DNA of 64,000 bases from assembly GCA_050011535.1 (NCBI GenBank), contig JBEKIX010000003.1, forward strand, positions 1 to 64,000, read 5' to 3'. Position numbers and translations under genes: made by a program. Positions 8,497 to 17,429 of this stretch are shown here, one piece after another; positions within the stretch are counted from its first letter, which is position 1; each line of letters begins with the position of its first letter. The notes under the pieces are model-generated. The model saw only the letters and a program-made list of their open reading frames with translations. It did not search any database and was not told where the DNA came from. The stretch is from JAFNAG01 sp050011535. GTDB lineage: Bacteria > Acidobacteriota > UBA6911.

Positions 8497-10791
8497 ATGA
8501 CTTCGATTTTTTCCTTTCTGTTCAAGTATCGTCCCTTTTTATTTGAGAAGGGCAGGATCGCTCTTCACCCGCCCTGGCCTTGGCCGATTATCCTGCTTCT
8601 CATCGCGGCGGCGCTAGCGGGCTCCCATTTCCTGTATCGGCGCGGAGCCGGCACGCTTCCCCGCTCCTGGCGATTTGCACTTGCCGGGTTACGTGCTCTG
8701 CCCCTTCTAGTTCTCATTGCAGTCTTTCTCCAGCCGGTTCTCATCCTTCACTCCGTGATCCCGCAAAAGGGCTTTGTAGCGGTCGCGTACGATTTGAGCA
8801 AAAGCGTCGAAATCCACGATGGGCCCGGCGGGCAGTCCCGCCTGGATACCGAGAGGCATCTGCTGAGTCCCGATCAGAATCCCCTTTTAAGCGATCTGGC
8901 CCGCAAGTTCAGGTTACGGTTGTTCCGCTTTTCGGGATCGGCGGAGCGCGTGGAGAGCTTTCAGGATCAGCCCAAACATGGAAATGTGACCGATCTTGCG
9001 CGCACTCTAGACCAGATCACGGGAGAACTGGGGAACGCGCCGATTTCAGGAATTGTGCTGATTACGGACGGCGCCGACAACCACTCCAGCGATCTGAATG
9101 CCGCGGCAGCGCGGTTGCGCGCGCGCAATGTGCCTGTTTATCCGGTTGGAATCGGAGCTGCAAGTTTTCCCCGCGATACCGAGGTCGTTCGCGTCACCAC
9201 CCCCAAGACGGTGCTCAAAGACGCGCTCATCGAGGCTGAGGTTGCCGTGAGGTCCAAGGGATATGCAGGACGCAAGACCCGCCTCGAAGTTAAAGAAGGG
9301 GACCGGCTGGTTTATAGCCAGGAAATCATGCTTGGCGGCAACGACGAGGTCAAAACCTTCAAGGTGAGTTTCGCCAGCGGGCCTCCCGGACCGAGCGTTT
9401 TTAATTTTCGGGTGCAGCCATTTTCAGACGAGATTGTCTCGGAAAACAACGATCAGAGCGTTCTTGTGCGTGTGGTGGATGAGCAGCCGCAAGTGCTCTA
9501 CACCGAGGGTGAGCCGCGCTGGTACTACTCGTTTGTCCGGCGCGCTCTCGCCGACGAGAAGAGCCTGCGGCTGGTGACGCTGCTACGGCAGGCATATGGC
9601 AAACTCCTGCGCCAAGGGATCGATTCTCCTACGATCCTGGAGAAGGGTTTTCCCGCCGACAAGGCCGAACTCTTCAAGTATAAGGGACTGATACTCGGCA
9701 GCGTCGAAGCCAGCTTCTTCACCTACGATCAGCTGCGCCTTATCTCGGATTTCGTCAGCCAGCGAGGCGGCGGGCTGGTCATGATCGGCGGCAAAAACTC
9801 ATTCTCCCAGGGAGGCTACGGCAATACTCCGCTCGAGGATGCTCTGCCCGTGATTTTGCGCGCGAGCCGACAGGACGCGCCTGCTTCCAGTTATCGGGAC
9901 ACGGAGTACAAGGCGGTCCTGACGGACTATGGTCAACAGCATCCCGCGACGCGGCTGTCCATGGACGGACAGGACAACACAAAGAGATGGGAATCCGCTC
10001 CCCCGCTGATCGGCATCAACCCCACGGACGGTCTGAAACCGGGCGCGACGGTTCTTCTGGAATCGTCCGTGCGCGAGCCGGGAGGCCAGCACCTTGCGGT
10101 ACTCGCCTTCCAGCGATTCGGGCGTGGAAAATCCATGGCGCTAACCACGGATGCCACCTGGCGTTGGCGTATGGAGCAGGCATCTACGAACAATTTCCAC
10201 GAGCTCTTCTGGAAACAGCTTCTGCGCTGGCTTGTGAGTGACGTCCCGGACCAGGTCAATCTGGACACGGACAAGCACTCCTATTCCCTGGATGAAAGCG
10301 TGACCTTGCGCGCGGAGGTCAACGACAACACATTCATGCGCCTCAACAACGCGCAGATCACGGCCAAAGTGAAATCGCCCTCGGGGGTGATTACGTCGGC
10401 GCCGCTTATTTGGGATCCCAGCAAAGAAGGACAGTATTCAGCGACTTACAGGCCCGAGGAGGAAGGGATTTACGAGGTGACCGCGGAAGCATTTCAGGGA
10501 AGCAGCAGCCTGGGGAAGGCGCGCGCCAACTTCCGCATTGCCGAATCTTCGGAGGAATATCACAACGCCAACCTCAATGCCGATCTCCTCAAGAAACTCG
10601 CTGTGGACACGGGTGGGCGCTACTACACGGCCGCCGATGCGCGCACGCTCCCGGAGGACATCTCCTATTCCGATACCGGCGCTTCGCGACTGGAAGAAAA
10701 GGAACTCTGGGATATGCCGATCTTCTTTTTGTTGCTGGCCGGAGCCGCTTCGGCGGAGTGGATCCTCAGAAAGCGCAAGGGACTCGCATGA
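8497..10791 (+). CDS. Membrane protein with VWA domain and glutamine-amidotransferase-like domain
   Basis: The product has 764 residues. Two N-terminal membrane segments (WPIILLLIAAALAGSHFLY and LRALPLLVLIAVFLQPVLIL) are followed by a VWA domain with MIDAS DLSKS (AYDLSKSVEIHDG) and LITDGADNHSS. A class-I GATase-like domain around residues 330-470 (VLYTEGEPRWYYSFVRRAL, GLILGSVEASFFTYDQL, RGGGLVMIGGKNSFSQGGYG) has no obvious catalytic Cys in the usual nucleophile elbow, so it is probably non-catalytic. A beta-rich region (LRAEVNDNTFMRLNNAQITAKV) and a final membrane helix (MPIFFLLLAGAASAEWIL) complete it. It opens the block; its stop overlaps the next start (ATGA). Confidence 0.85.
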   Translation: MTSIFSFLFKYRPFLFEKGRIALHPPWPWPIILLLIAAALAGSHFLYRRGAGTLPRSWRFALAGLRALPLLVLIAVFLQPVLILHSVIPQKGFVAVAYDLSKSVEIHDGPGGQSRLDTERHLLSPDQNPLLSDLARKFRLRLFRFSGSAERVESFQDQPKHGNVTDLARTLDQITGELGNAPISGIVLITDGADNHSSDLNAAAARLRARNVPVYPVGIGAASFPRDTEVVRVTTPKTVLKDALIEAEVAVRSKGYAGRKTRLEVKEGDRLVYSQEIMLGGNDEVKTFKVSFASGPPGPSVFNFRVQPFSDEIVSENNDQSVLVRVVDEQPQVLYTEGEPRWYYSFVRRALADEKSLRLVTLLRQAYGKLLRQGIDSPTILEKGFPADKAELFKYKGLILGSVEASFFTYDQLRLISDFVSQRGGGLVMIGGKNSFSQGGYGNTPLEDALPVILRASRQDAPASSYRDTEYKAVLTDYGQQHPATRLSMDGQDNTKRWESAPPLIGINPTDGLKPGATVLLESSVREPGGQHLAVLAFQRFGRGKSMALTTDATWRWRMEQASTNNFHELFWKQLLRWLVSDVPDQVNLDTDKHSYSLDESVTLRAEVNDNTFMRLNNAQITAKVKSPSGVITSAPLIWDPSKEGQYSATYRPEEEGIYEVTAEAFQGSSSLGKARANFRIAESSEEYHNANLNADLLKKLAVDTGGRYYTAADARTLPEDISYSDTGASRLEEKELWDMPIFFLLLAGAASAEWILRKRKGLA

Positions 10792-11864
10792 GCGCACACT
10801 ACGCAGACGATCGCAATCATGAAATCCGCGGCCGCGCTTTTGTGCGCCTGGTGTGTTTCTTGGACTGCTTCCTGGCGCTTTGTGCCTGTGTCTCCGCGCG
10901 GGGAGGCACTGCCGGGCACCCGCAGCAAGGCGCAGCCGCCACAGACGGCCGCTGGGCTCTGCTCGTGTCGGGCATCAGCGGCGATCCGGAACTGCAAAAG
11001 GGATACCTGAAGGAACTAGTGGACCTGCGCGGCATTCTCGAAGGCCCACTGGCTTTTCCCAGCAACCACGTAATTGCGTTGTTCGACAAACCGGATATGG
11101 ATCCCGTGCATATCCAGAGCCTGTCCAACCGGGAGAATCTTGCAAAGGCGTGCAAGGACATCGCAAGCCGCGCCGGCAAGGAAGATCTGGTCTTCATCTT
11201 TCTCGAAGGCCACGGCGATTTTGACGGCAAGAGCTACAAGTTCAACCTGGTGGGGCCGGATCCTTCCGGAGAAGAAATGGCGGCGATGTTTTACGCCATC
11301 CCGGCCCAGCGTTATATCGTCGTGAACGCCACCAACTGCAGCGGCGGCAGCCAGGAAGCACTGATCGGCAAAGGCAAAACGGTTGTCACCGCAACTAAGA
11401 GCGGCAATGAGAAAAACCTGACCCACTTCGGCAGGTTCTTTGTCGACGCCCTCGCCGGCAACAACGCGGACGTGGACAAGAACGGGCGGGTTTCCGTTTT
11501 CGAGGCATTCAACTACGCTGCGCGCAAGGTCGAGGAGTATTACACGAAGGACGGGAGCCTGCAGACGGAACATCCGATCATAAATGACAACGGGGCCGCG
11601 CACGCGCTTGCCCTGTCGGAAATCGGAGAGCATGACGCCCTGTTATCGCGGGCGGCTTATCTGGATCGAGGATCTCCTGCCACTATCCAGGCCGACTTGA
11701 GCCCGGAAGCCCAGGCGCTGGCCAAGGAGGCTCAGTCGTTGGAAAAACAGATTGAACAGCTGAAGTCCGCCAAGGACGAAATGAGCCAGGCGGACTACGA
11801 GAAGAAGCTGGAGGATCTGCTGGTGAAGTTGGCCGAGGTGCAGGCCAAACTGCGGAAAAAGTGA
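10788..11864 (+). CDS. Secreted caspase-like (clan CD) cysteine peptidase-fold protein
   Basis: The start at 10788 overlaps the previous stop (ATGA), giving 358 residues. A hydrophobic N-terminal segment (FVRLVCFLDCFLALCACVSA, residues 18-37) marks it for export. The core RWALLVSGISGDPELQKGYLKELVDL, FIFLEGHGDFDGK (His142) and RYIVVNATNCSGG (Cys184) matches the beta-strand-His and beta-strand-Cys layout of caspase/legumain-type clan CD peptidases. A long charged coiled coil fills residues about 305-358 (EAQALAKEAQSLEKQIEQL). Downstream of the catalytic region, ADVDKNGRVSVFEAFNYAA resembles a Ca-binding loop region often found in such bacterial proteins. Embedded within a VWA/MoxR block, it may be an envelope protease or processing factor; substrates are unknown. 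Confidence 0.75.
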   Translation: MSAHYADDRNHEIRGRAFVRLVCFLDCFLALCACVSARGGTAGHPQQGAAATDGRWALLVSGISGDPELQKGYLKELVDLRGILEGPLAFPSNHVIALFDKPDMDPVHIQSLSNRENLAKACKDIASRAGKEDLVFIFLEGHGDFDGKSYKFNLVGPDPSGEEMAAMFYAIPAQRYIVVNATNCSGGSQEALIGKGKTVVTATKSGNEKNLTHFGRFFVDALAGNNADVDKNGRVSVFEAFNYAARKVEEYYTKDGSLQTEHPIINDNGAAHALALSEIGEHDALLSRAAYLDRGSPATIQADLSPEAQALAKEAQSLEKQIEQLKSAKDEMSQADYEKKLEDLLVKLAEVQAKLRKK

Positions 11865-11865
11865 G

Positions 11866-14532
11866 ATGGATCTTAATCCGGGTTCCCGATCGCGAATCTT
11901 GACCAAGGCACGAAGCGGCTTTTTGTGCTTTTTCTGGCTGTTGCTGGCTTGTGGATCCGCGCGGCCGCAAAGCGCGTCGGATGCTGGCGCCGCGTTGCGC
12001 CGTGGCGATTACGCCCAGGCGCGAAGGGGATTCGAAGAAATCCTGCGTGCGCACCCGGCTCAGGAAGACGCTCAGATCGGCCTTCTCCAGACACTGCGCG
12101 AGACCGGGGCTTACGGAGAAGCGTGCAAGCGGGGAGACGAGTTTTTGACCTCGAACAGGAATTCGGGCGGATTGCATCTGGAACGCGGGCGCGCGGCCCG
12201 TGCGATCGGCGACTACGCGGGCGCGGAGGAACACCTGCGGCGCGCGCTCGCCGTGGGCGGCACGCGGCGCGCCGCCACCGCTGAGCTGGCTGATCTGCTG
12301 GGAATGCTGGGGCGCAAGGCGGAGGCCGATAAACTTTGGGATGGCCTAATTGACGAGTATCGCAACGGGCAAATATCCAGTCGCCAGGATCTGGGCCTTC
12401 TCGCCCTCGCCGCCTGGCACCGTGACTACATCCAGGATGCCAAGGATTTCTTTATCGATGCAACGGCCGCAGCGCAGTCCGCCATCATTCCGCTGGAGGC
12501 TCTCAGTCACTTCGGCTATCTGTTCCTGGAGAAATATCACGCGACGGATGCGATCGGCGTATTCAGGGACTGCCTGAAAATCAACAAGTCCTATCCCGAC
12601 GCGCTTCTCGGAATGGCGCTCGCGAAGCAATACGAAAGCAGCGGCGAGGCGGCAAGTTACACGCACGCCGCGCTTGAGGTCAATCCGAATTTCACCGCGG
12701 CCCTGAATCTGCTGGCTGGATTGCGGTTTCAGGAGGAGCAGTACGATGGTGCGCATCAGATCATTCAGCAGGCCCTTGCCGTGAATCCCCGAGATTTGGA
12801 GTCGCTCAGCCTGGAAGCCGTATACCAGCAACTGCGCGGCGATGCGGAAGGCTTTGCCCAGGCGGAGAAGAAGATTCATGGGATCAATCCTGCGTACGGC
12901 GAGCTCTATTACACCATTGCCGACAGCCTGGTCTCGCGCCGGAAATACCAGGAGGCCATCGAGTTCGATCGGAAGGCGGTTGCTCTCAGCCCGGATTTGT
13001 ACCCGGCGTACGCCAGCATGGGCATGAACCTGATGCGCATGGGTGATTTGAAGGAAGGGCGCGCGATGGTGCAACGCGCGTTTGACGGCGATCCGTTCAA
13101 CGTGTGGGCCTTCAATACGCTGGATCTGTTGGATCAGATGGACAAATTCAGCACGGTGCGCAGCGAGCACTTTGTATTCAGAATGGCTAAGGAAGACGAA
13201 CCCGTGCTTCCTCCATACGCAACCAAGCTGGCGGAGGAAGCTTACTCACGGCTGACTCAGCGCTACGGTTTCGTTCCGCAAGGCCCAATCCAGGTGGAAA
13301 TCTTCCCCGATCATGGAGGTTTTGCGGTGCGCACGCTCGGGCTGCCAGGCCTGGATGCGCTGGGTGTCTGCTTCGGCAAGGTCCTGGCGCTCGACTCGCC
13401 GAGAGCGCGGAAGGCGGGCGATTTCAATTGGGGAACAACGCTCTGGCACGAGTTTACACACGTGATCACGCTGCAGATGACTCAGTACAACATCCCGCGC
13501 TGGTTTTCGGAAGGCCTTTCGGTATACGAAGAGGAGCGCGCCCGCCCGGGATGGGGAGATGATCTGACGGCATCGTTCGTGAAGGCGTACAAGGAAGGCA
13601 AATTGCTCAAGGTGAGTGAGCTGAACGCCGGCATGATGCGGCCGGATTCCCCGGAACAGATCCAGCTTTCCTACTACCAGGCCGCCCTTTTTTGCGCGAT
13701 GGTTGAAGAAAAATTCGGATTCGACAAGATCAGACAGTCGCTGGTGCTGTATGCCGCGAACAAACCCACCGAGGAAGTGTTCCGCGAGACGCTCGGCTGG
13801 GATGCTCGCGCCTTGGATGCACAATATGCCGCGTTTCTGGATGCGCGGCTTAAAGCAATTGCGCCCCGGCTCGATTTCCAACGGCTTGCCGCCGAGGCTG
13901 TTGCCAAGGAACCGCCCGGAAAACCGGCGCTCGAGGCCATTCTCAAGAAAGATCCGGATGACTTTTTTGCCAACCTGCAGCTGGGAGCCGAGCTGCGTCA
14001 GGAGAAAGACGCACGCAACGCGGAGATCTACCTCAAGAAAGCGGAGAGCCTGTTCCCCGCCTTTGTTGAGCCGGGAAATCCCTACGAGCTCCTGGGGGAT
14101 CTGTATCTGGAACGCGGGAGTGAGAACGAAGCCCTCGCACAATTCACCGGATGGATGAGCTATGACGAAACCGCCATCGCGCCTCTGGCACGCGCGGCGG
14201 AGATTTACCGCAAACGGAAAGACTGGGCGGACGAAGCGAAAATGCTCGAGCTGTCCGTCTATATCGATCCATACGACACCAAGGTTCAGGCCCTGCTCGG
14301 AGAATCGGCGATGGACGCGGAAAACTGGCCCTCAGCGATTGCCGCCTATCAGGTGCTTCTCGGATTGAATCCGCAGGATCCCGCCGATGCTCACTACAAT
14401 CTGGCGAGAGCGTTTTTCGGCGCCGGAAAGAAGCCGGAGGCAAAGCATGAGGTGCTGCGCGCTTTGGAGATCGCGCCGACTTTTGAAAAGGCGCAGGAGT
14501 TGTTGTTAAAGATCAACGGAGGCATTCGGTGA
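11866..14532 (+). CDS. TPR-repeat protein with gluzincin (peptidase MA-like) domain
   Basis: The product has 888 residues and starts one base after the previous stop codon. An N-terminal hydrophobic segment (SGFLCFFWLLLACGSA) suggests export or lipidation. Residues about 45-410 are tetratricopeptide repeats (LRRGDYAQARRGFEEILRAHP, YQEAIEFDRKAVALSPDLYPAY). Residues about 430-640 form a zinc metallopeptidase domain with HEFTH (His528, Glu529, His532) and the downstream gluzincin glutamate in WFSEGLSVYEE (Glu549). More TPRs follow to the end (PSAIAAYQVLLGLNPQDPADAH). It is a candidate envelope protease on a TPR scaffold. It is followed by DUF4159 with a four-base overlap. Confidence 0.85.
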   Translation: MDLNPGSRSRILTKARSGFLCFFWLLLACGSARPQSASDAGAALRRGDYAQARRGFEEILRAHPAQEDAQIGLLQTLRETGAYGEACKRGDEFLTSNRNSGGLHLERGRAARAIGDYAGAEEHLRRALAVGGTRRAATAELADLLGMLGRKAEADKLWDGLIDEYRNGQISSRQDLGLLALAAWHRDYIQDAKDFFIDATAAAQSAIIPLEALSHFGYLFLEKYHATDAIGVFRDCLKINKSYPDALLGMALAKQYESSGEAASYTHAALEVNPNFTAALNLLAGLRFQEEQYDGAHQIIQQALAVNPRDLESLSLEAVYQQLRGDAEGFAQAEKKIHGINPAYGELYYTIADSLVSRRKYQEAIEFDRKAVALSPDLYPAYASMGMNLMRMGDLKEGRAMVQRAFDGDPFNVWAFNTLDLLDQMDKFSTVRSEHFVFRMAKEDEPVLPPYATKLAEEAYSRLTQRYGFVPQGPIQVEIFPDHGGFAVRTLGLPGLDALGVCFGKVLALDSPRARKAGDFNWGTTLWHEFTHVITLQMTQYNIPRWFSEGLSVYEEERARPGWGDDLTASFVKAYKEGKLLKVSELNAGMMRPDSPEQIQLSYYQAALFCAMVEEKFGFDKIRQSLVLYAANKPTEEVFRETLGWDARALDAQYAAFLDARLKAIAPRLDFQRLAAEAVAKEPPGKPALEAILKKDPDDFFANLQLGAELRQEKDARNAEIYLKKAESLFPAFVEPGNPYELLGDLYLERGSENEALAQFTGWMSYDETAIAPLARAAEIYRKRKDWADEAKMLELSVYIDPYDTKVQALLGESAMDAENWPSAIAAYQVLLGLNPQDPADAHYNLARAFFGAGKKPEAKHEVLRALEIAPTFEKAQELLLKINGGIR

Positions 14533-15335
14533 GATTCTTAATGCGCAGAATCGCATGGCGCCGATTCAGAAACGGTGCGATCGGCCGGTTCCTCTGCCGC
14601 AAGACAGTATGGGCACTGCTTTCCGTCGCTCTGTTTTCGGCGGGAATCTGGTGGGCTTACGGGCAGGAGGAGCTGCCTCGCAACGAAACCAAGTTCACGT
14701 GGTCGCGCGTCAAATTCAATTACCCCCCATCTTTCCGTTGGAGGGGTGGGATTGGAGATTCGAACGGGCCACCCTGGAGCCACGACTGGCCGCGATCCGA
14801 GGAGAATCTCATGAAGATCATGGCGGAACTCACAAAGCTCGACGTGAATCCCGGCGGCCACATCTTTACGTTTGACTCGGACGACTGCTTCAAGTATCCG
14901 ATCGCCTACCTCTGCGAAGTGGGTTATCTCACTCTCTCGGCGAAAGAAGTTCAAAACATGCGCGAGTATCTTCTCCGAGGCGGGTTCCTGGTGGTGGACG
15001 ACTTTCGCACCCCGAGAGAGATGTACAATTTCGCGGATGTGATGAAGGAGGTCTTTCCCGAGCGCAACATGGAAGAAGTGCCGCGCACGGACCCGATCTG
15101 GACCTGTTTTTATGACATTTCAAACCTCTGGATCGAGCCTCCCTACTCGCGATTCAACAGACCGGCCTATTACGGCATGAGGGATGATAGCGGCCGGCTC
15201 ATGATGATCATCGACTACAACAACGACATCAGCGAGTACTGGGAGTGGTCCGCCGATCCGTTTTACAAAATTGAGGACACAAATGAGGCATTCAAGTATG
15301 GCGTCAACTATCTCATGTATGCCCTGACGCACTAG
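14529..15335 (+). CDS. DUF4159 domain protein
   Basis: The product has 268 residues and starts with GTG inside the preceding gene's stop (GTGA overlap). A basic N-terminus and membrane segment (KTVWALLSVALFSAGIWWAYG) anchor or export it. The DUF4159 domain follows: FTWSRVKFNYPPSFRWRGG, a GGHIFTFDSDDCFKYPIAYL region, LREYLLRGGFLVVDDF-like and RNMEEVPRTDPIWTCFYDI. The fold is glutamine-amidotransferase-like; the biochemical role is unknown. DUF4159 genes regularly accompany moxR and DUF58 genes, as here, where moxR begins 105 bp downstream. Confidence 0.88.
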   Translation: MRFLMRRIAWRRFRNGAIGRFLCRKTVWALLSVALFSAGIWWAYGQEELPRNETKFTWSRVKFNYPPSFRWRGGIGDSNGPPWSHDWPRSEENLMKIMAELTKLDVNPGGHIFTFDSDDCFKYPIAYLCEVGYLTLSAKEVQNMREYLLRGGFLVVDDFRTPREMYNFADVMKEVFPERNMEEVPRTDPIWTCFYDISNLWIEPPYSRFNRPAYYGMRDDSGRLMMIIDYNNDISEYWEWSADPFYKIEDTNEAFKYGVNYLMYALTH

Positions 15336-15440
15336 TAATTGCTTGGGAGCGCGGCGCCTCGGCGCCTGCTTGGCAGGATTCCACGAACCACTGCTCCTGC
15401 CTGACAGTGAAAGAGTGGCAAAGAGAAAGGGAAGCAACAG

Positions 15441-16460
15441 ATGGAAATGACCCAACAGGTTGTTAATGAAGATGCGGCATCCGTGGAGAAATTGAATCGA
15501 GGCTACCGCCGGATCCTGTCTGAATTGAGGAAGGTCATCATTGCCCAAGATGCCGTTGTCGAGCAGGTGATGATATGTTTGCTCGTAGGAGCCCACTCGA
15601 TGATCACGGGCGTGCCGGGGCTGGCAAAGACGCTGTTGATCAAGACGATGGCGAGCATTCTGGATCTGCGCTTCAAGCGTATCCAGTTCACGCCGGATCT
15701 GATGCCGGCCGACATCACTGGGACCGACATCATTCAGGAGGATATGGCCAGCGGCAAGCGCCAGCTGGTTTTCGTCAAGGGTCCCATCTTCGCCAACATC
15801 CTGCTGGCAGACGAAATCAATCGCACCCCACCCAAGACTCAGGCCGCGCTGCTGGAGGCCATGGAGGAGTTGCAGGTGACGGTCCAAGGGATCACGTATA
15901 CGATGGATCGGCCCTTTTTCGTTCTGGCGACGCAAAACCCGATCGAATTGGAGGGGACATACCCCCTCCCGGAAGCGCAGCTCGATCGGTTCATGTTCAA
16001 CATCATCATTGATTATTTGAATGAACAGGACGAATTGCGCGTCGTGAACGAAACAACTGTGCTGAAGCAGCCCGATATCGCAAGAACGCTGACTGGAGAG
16101 GAAATCATTGAATTCCAGAAGCTGGTGCGCCGTGTTCCGATTCCCGAATCCGTCGCGCGCTATGCGGTGGCGCTCGCTCGCGCAAGCCGTCCCCAGAACG
16201 GTGGGCTCGATTTTATCAAGGAATGGGTGAATTGGGGAGCCAGTCTGCGCGCCTCGCAGTACCTGGTGCTGGGCGGCAAGGCCCGCGCGCTGCTGAACGG
16301 AAGATTCAACGTGTCGATCGAGGACATCCAGGCGCTGGCCTATCCGGTCATGCGGCACAGGATTCTGACCAATTTCCACGCGGAATCGCAAAAAGTGACG
16401 ACCGACCAGATCATCGGCCGGCTGCTGGAATCGGTGCCGACGCCCAAATCGGGCCTATAG
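15441..16460 (+). CDS. MoxR-family AAA+ ATPase
   Basis: The product has 339 residues, with AAGGGAAG positioned before the ATG. The family P-loop GVPGLAKT, Walker B LLADEINRTPPKTQAALLEAMEE, sensor 1 LATQNPIELEGTYPLPEAQLDRFMF and a C-terminal lid helix domain are all present. MoxR ATPases are chaperone-like remodelling enzymes that work with VWA proteins on maturation of envelope or enzyme complexes. Directly downstream are DUF58 and BatA, the usual partners, so it should drive ATP-dependent action on one or more of the VWA proteins in this block. Confidence 0.95.
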   Translation: MEMTQQVVNEDAASVEKLNRGYRRILSELRKVIIAQDAVVEQVMICLLVGAHSMITGVPGLAKTLLIKTMASILDLRFKRIQFTPDLMPADITGTDIIQEDMASGKRQLVFVKGPIFANILLADEINRTPPKTQAALLEAMEELQVTVQGITYTMDRPFFVLATQNPIELEGTYPLPEAQLDRFMFNIIIDYLNEQDELRVVNETTVLKQPDIARTLTGEEIIEFQKLVRRVPIPESVARYAVALARASRPQNGGLDFIKEWVNWGASLRASQYLVLGGKARALLNGRFNVSIEDIQALAYPVMRHRILTNFHAESQKVTTDQIIGRLLESVPTPKSGL

Positions 16461-16505
16461 AAATGAGCAAGCCGGCAAGACGAGCGGCGTGACCTGAGAA
16501 AAGAA

Positions 16506-17420
16506 ATGATCCACGCGCAATCATCCACTCCTCAATCGACGCGTTTCATCGATCCGGCGACGCTTTCGCGCATCTCCAGCCTCGAGCTGGTGGCGCGCAC
16601 GGTAGTGGAGGGATTCATTTCGGGGCTGCATCGCTCCCCGCACCTCGGCTTCAGCGTGAACTTCGCGGAGTACAGGCACTATCGGCCGGGAGACGACATA
16701 CGCAAGATCGACTGGAAGGTGTTCGGCCGCACGGATCGTTTCTACGTCAAAGAATATGAGGGGGACACGAACACCGGAATCCACCTTGTGGTCGACTGCA
16801 GCCGCTCCATGGCCTACGGCAGCCGCGGCGTCACCAAGCTCGAATACGGGCAGTATCTGGCGGCTTCCCTCGCATACTTTGCTTTCCAGCAGCGCGATAG
16901 TGTGGGCTTCGCATCTTTCAACAATCAGGTCCGCGAACAGGTGCCCGCCCGCAGCAGTTTGGGGCACTTGAACACGGTGCTGCATGCCATCGAACGCCTC
17001 AGTGCTGCGGAAACCAGCAGCTTCGCCGAGCCGCTGGCGCAAGTGGGCGAGCGCTTTCGGCGGCACGGGATCGTGATCGTCATTTCAGACTTATACGACG
17101 TCCCCGAGCAGGTGATGATGGGTTTGCGCAACCTTGCCTTCCGCGGCAATGACGTCATCGTGTTCCATGTTCTGGATCCGGCAGAATTGCGATTCGATTT
17201 TGACAAGCACGCCCAGTTCATCGACATGGAAACCGGCGAAAAGATGCATGTGATTCCCGATTTCCTGCGGCAGGAGTATCTGAAACTGATCCGCAGCCAG
17301 ATCGCCGATTTCGAAATGGAATGCCAGAAGGACCGGATGGACTATGCGCTTCTGGATACTTCCGAGCCTCTCGACAAGGCCCTGTTTACGTATCTCGCGA
17401 GGCGACAGCAACTGTACTAG
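16506..17420 (+). CDS. DUF58 domain protein (VWA-like MoxR partner)
   Basis: The product has 304 residues. It contains the DUF58 signature HYRPGDDIRKIDWKVFGRTD followed by YVKEYEGDTN. A VWA-like region has MIDAS DCSRS (VVDCSRSMAYG) and later VIVISDLYDVPEQVM. No membrane segment is evident, so it is probably cytosolic or peripheral. The gene lies 45 bp after moxR and 9 bp before batA; gene order moxR-DUF58-batA is the conserved core of this system. Confidence 0.93.
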   Translation: MIHAQSSTPQSTRFIDPATLSRISSLELVARTVVEGFISGLHRSPHLGFSVNFAEYRHYRPGDDIRKIDWKVFGRTDRFYVKEYEGDTNTGIHLVVDCSRSMAYGSRGVTKLEYGQYLAASLAYFAFQQRDSVGFASFNNQVREQVPARSSLGHLNTVLHAIERLSAAETSSFAEPLAQVGERFRRHGIVIVISDLYDVPEQVMMGLRNLAFRGNDVIVFHVLDPAELRFDFDKHAQFIDMETGEKMHVIPDFLRQEYLKLIRSQIADFEMECQKDRMDYALLDTSEPLDKALFTYLARRQQLY

Positions 17421-17429
17421 AGGGATGCA

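Noticed and set aside
15120..16391. A 423-codon open frame antisense to the MoxR gene
   Set aside because: Shadow of a well-supported ATPase gene.
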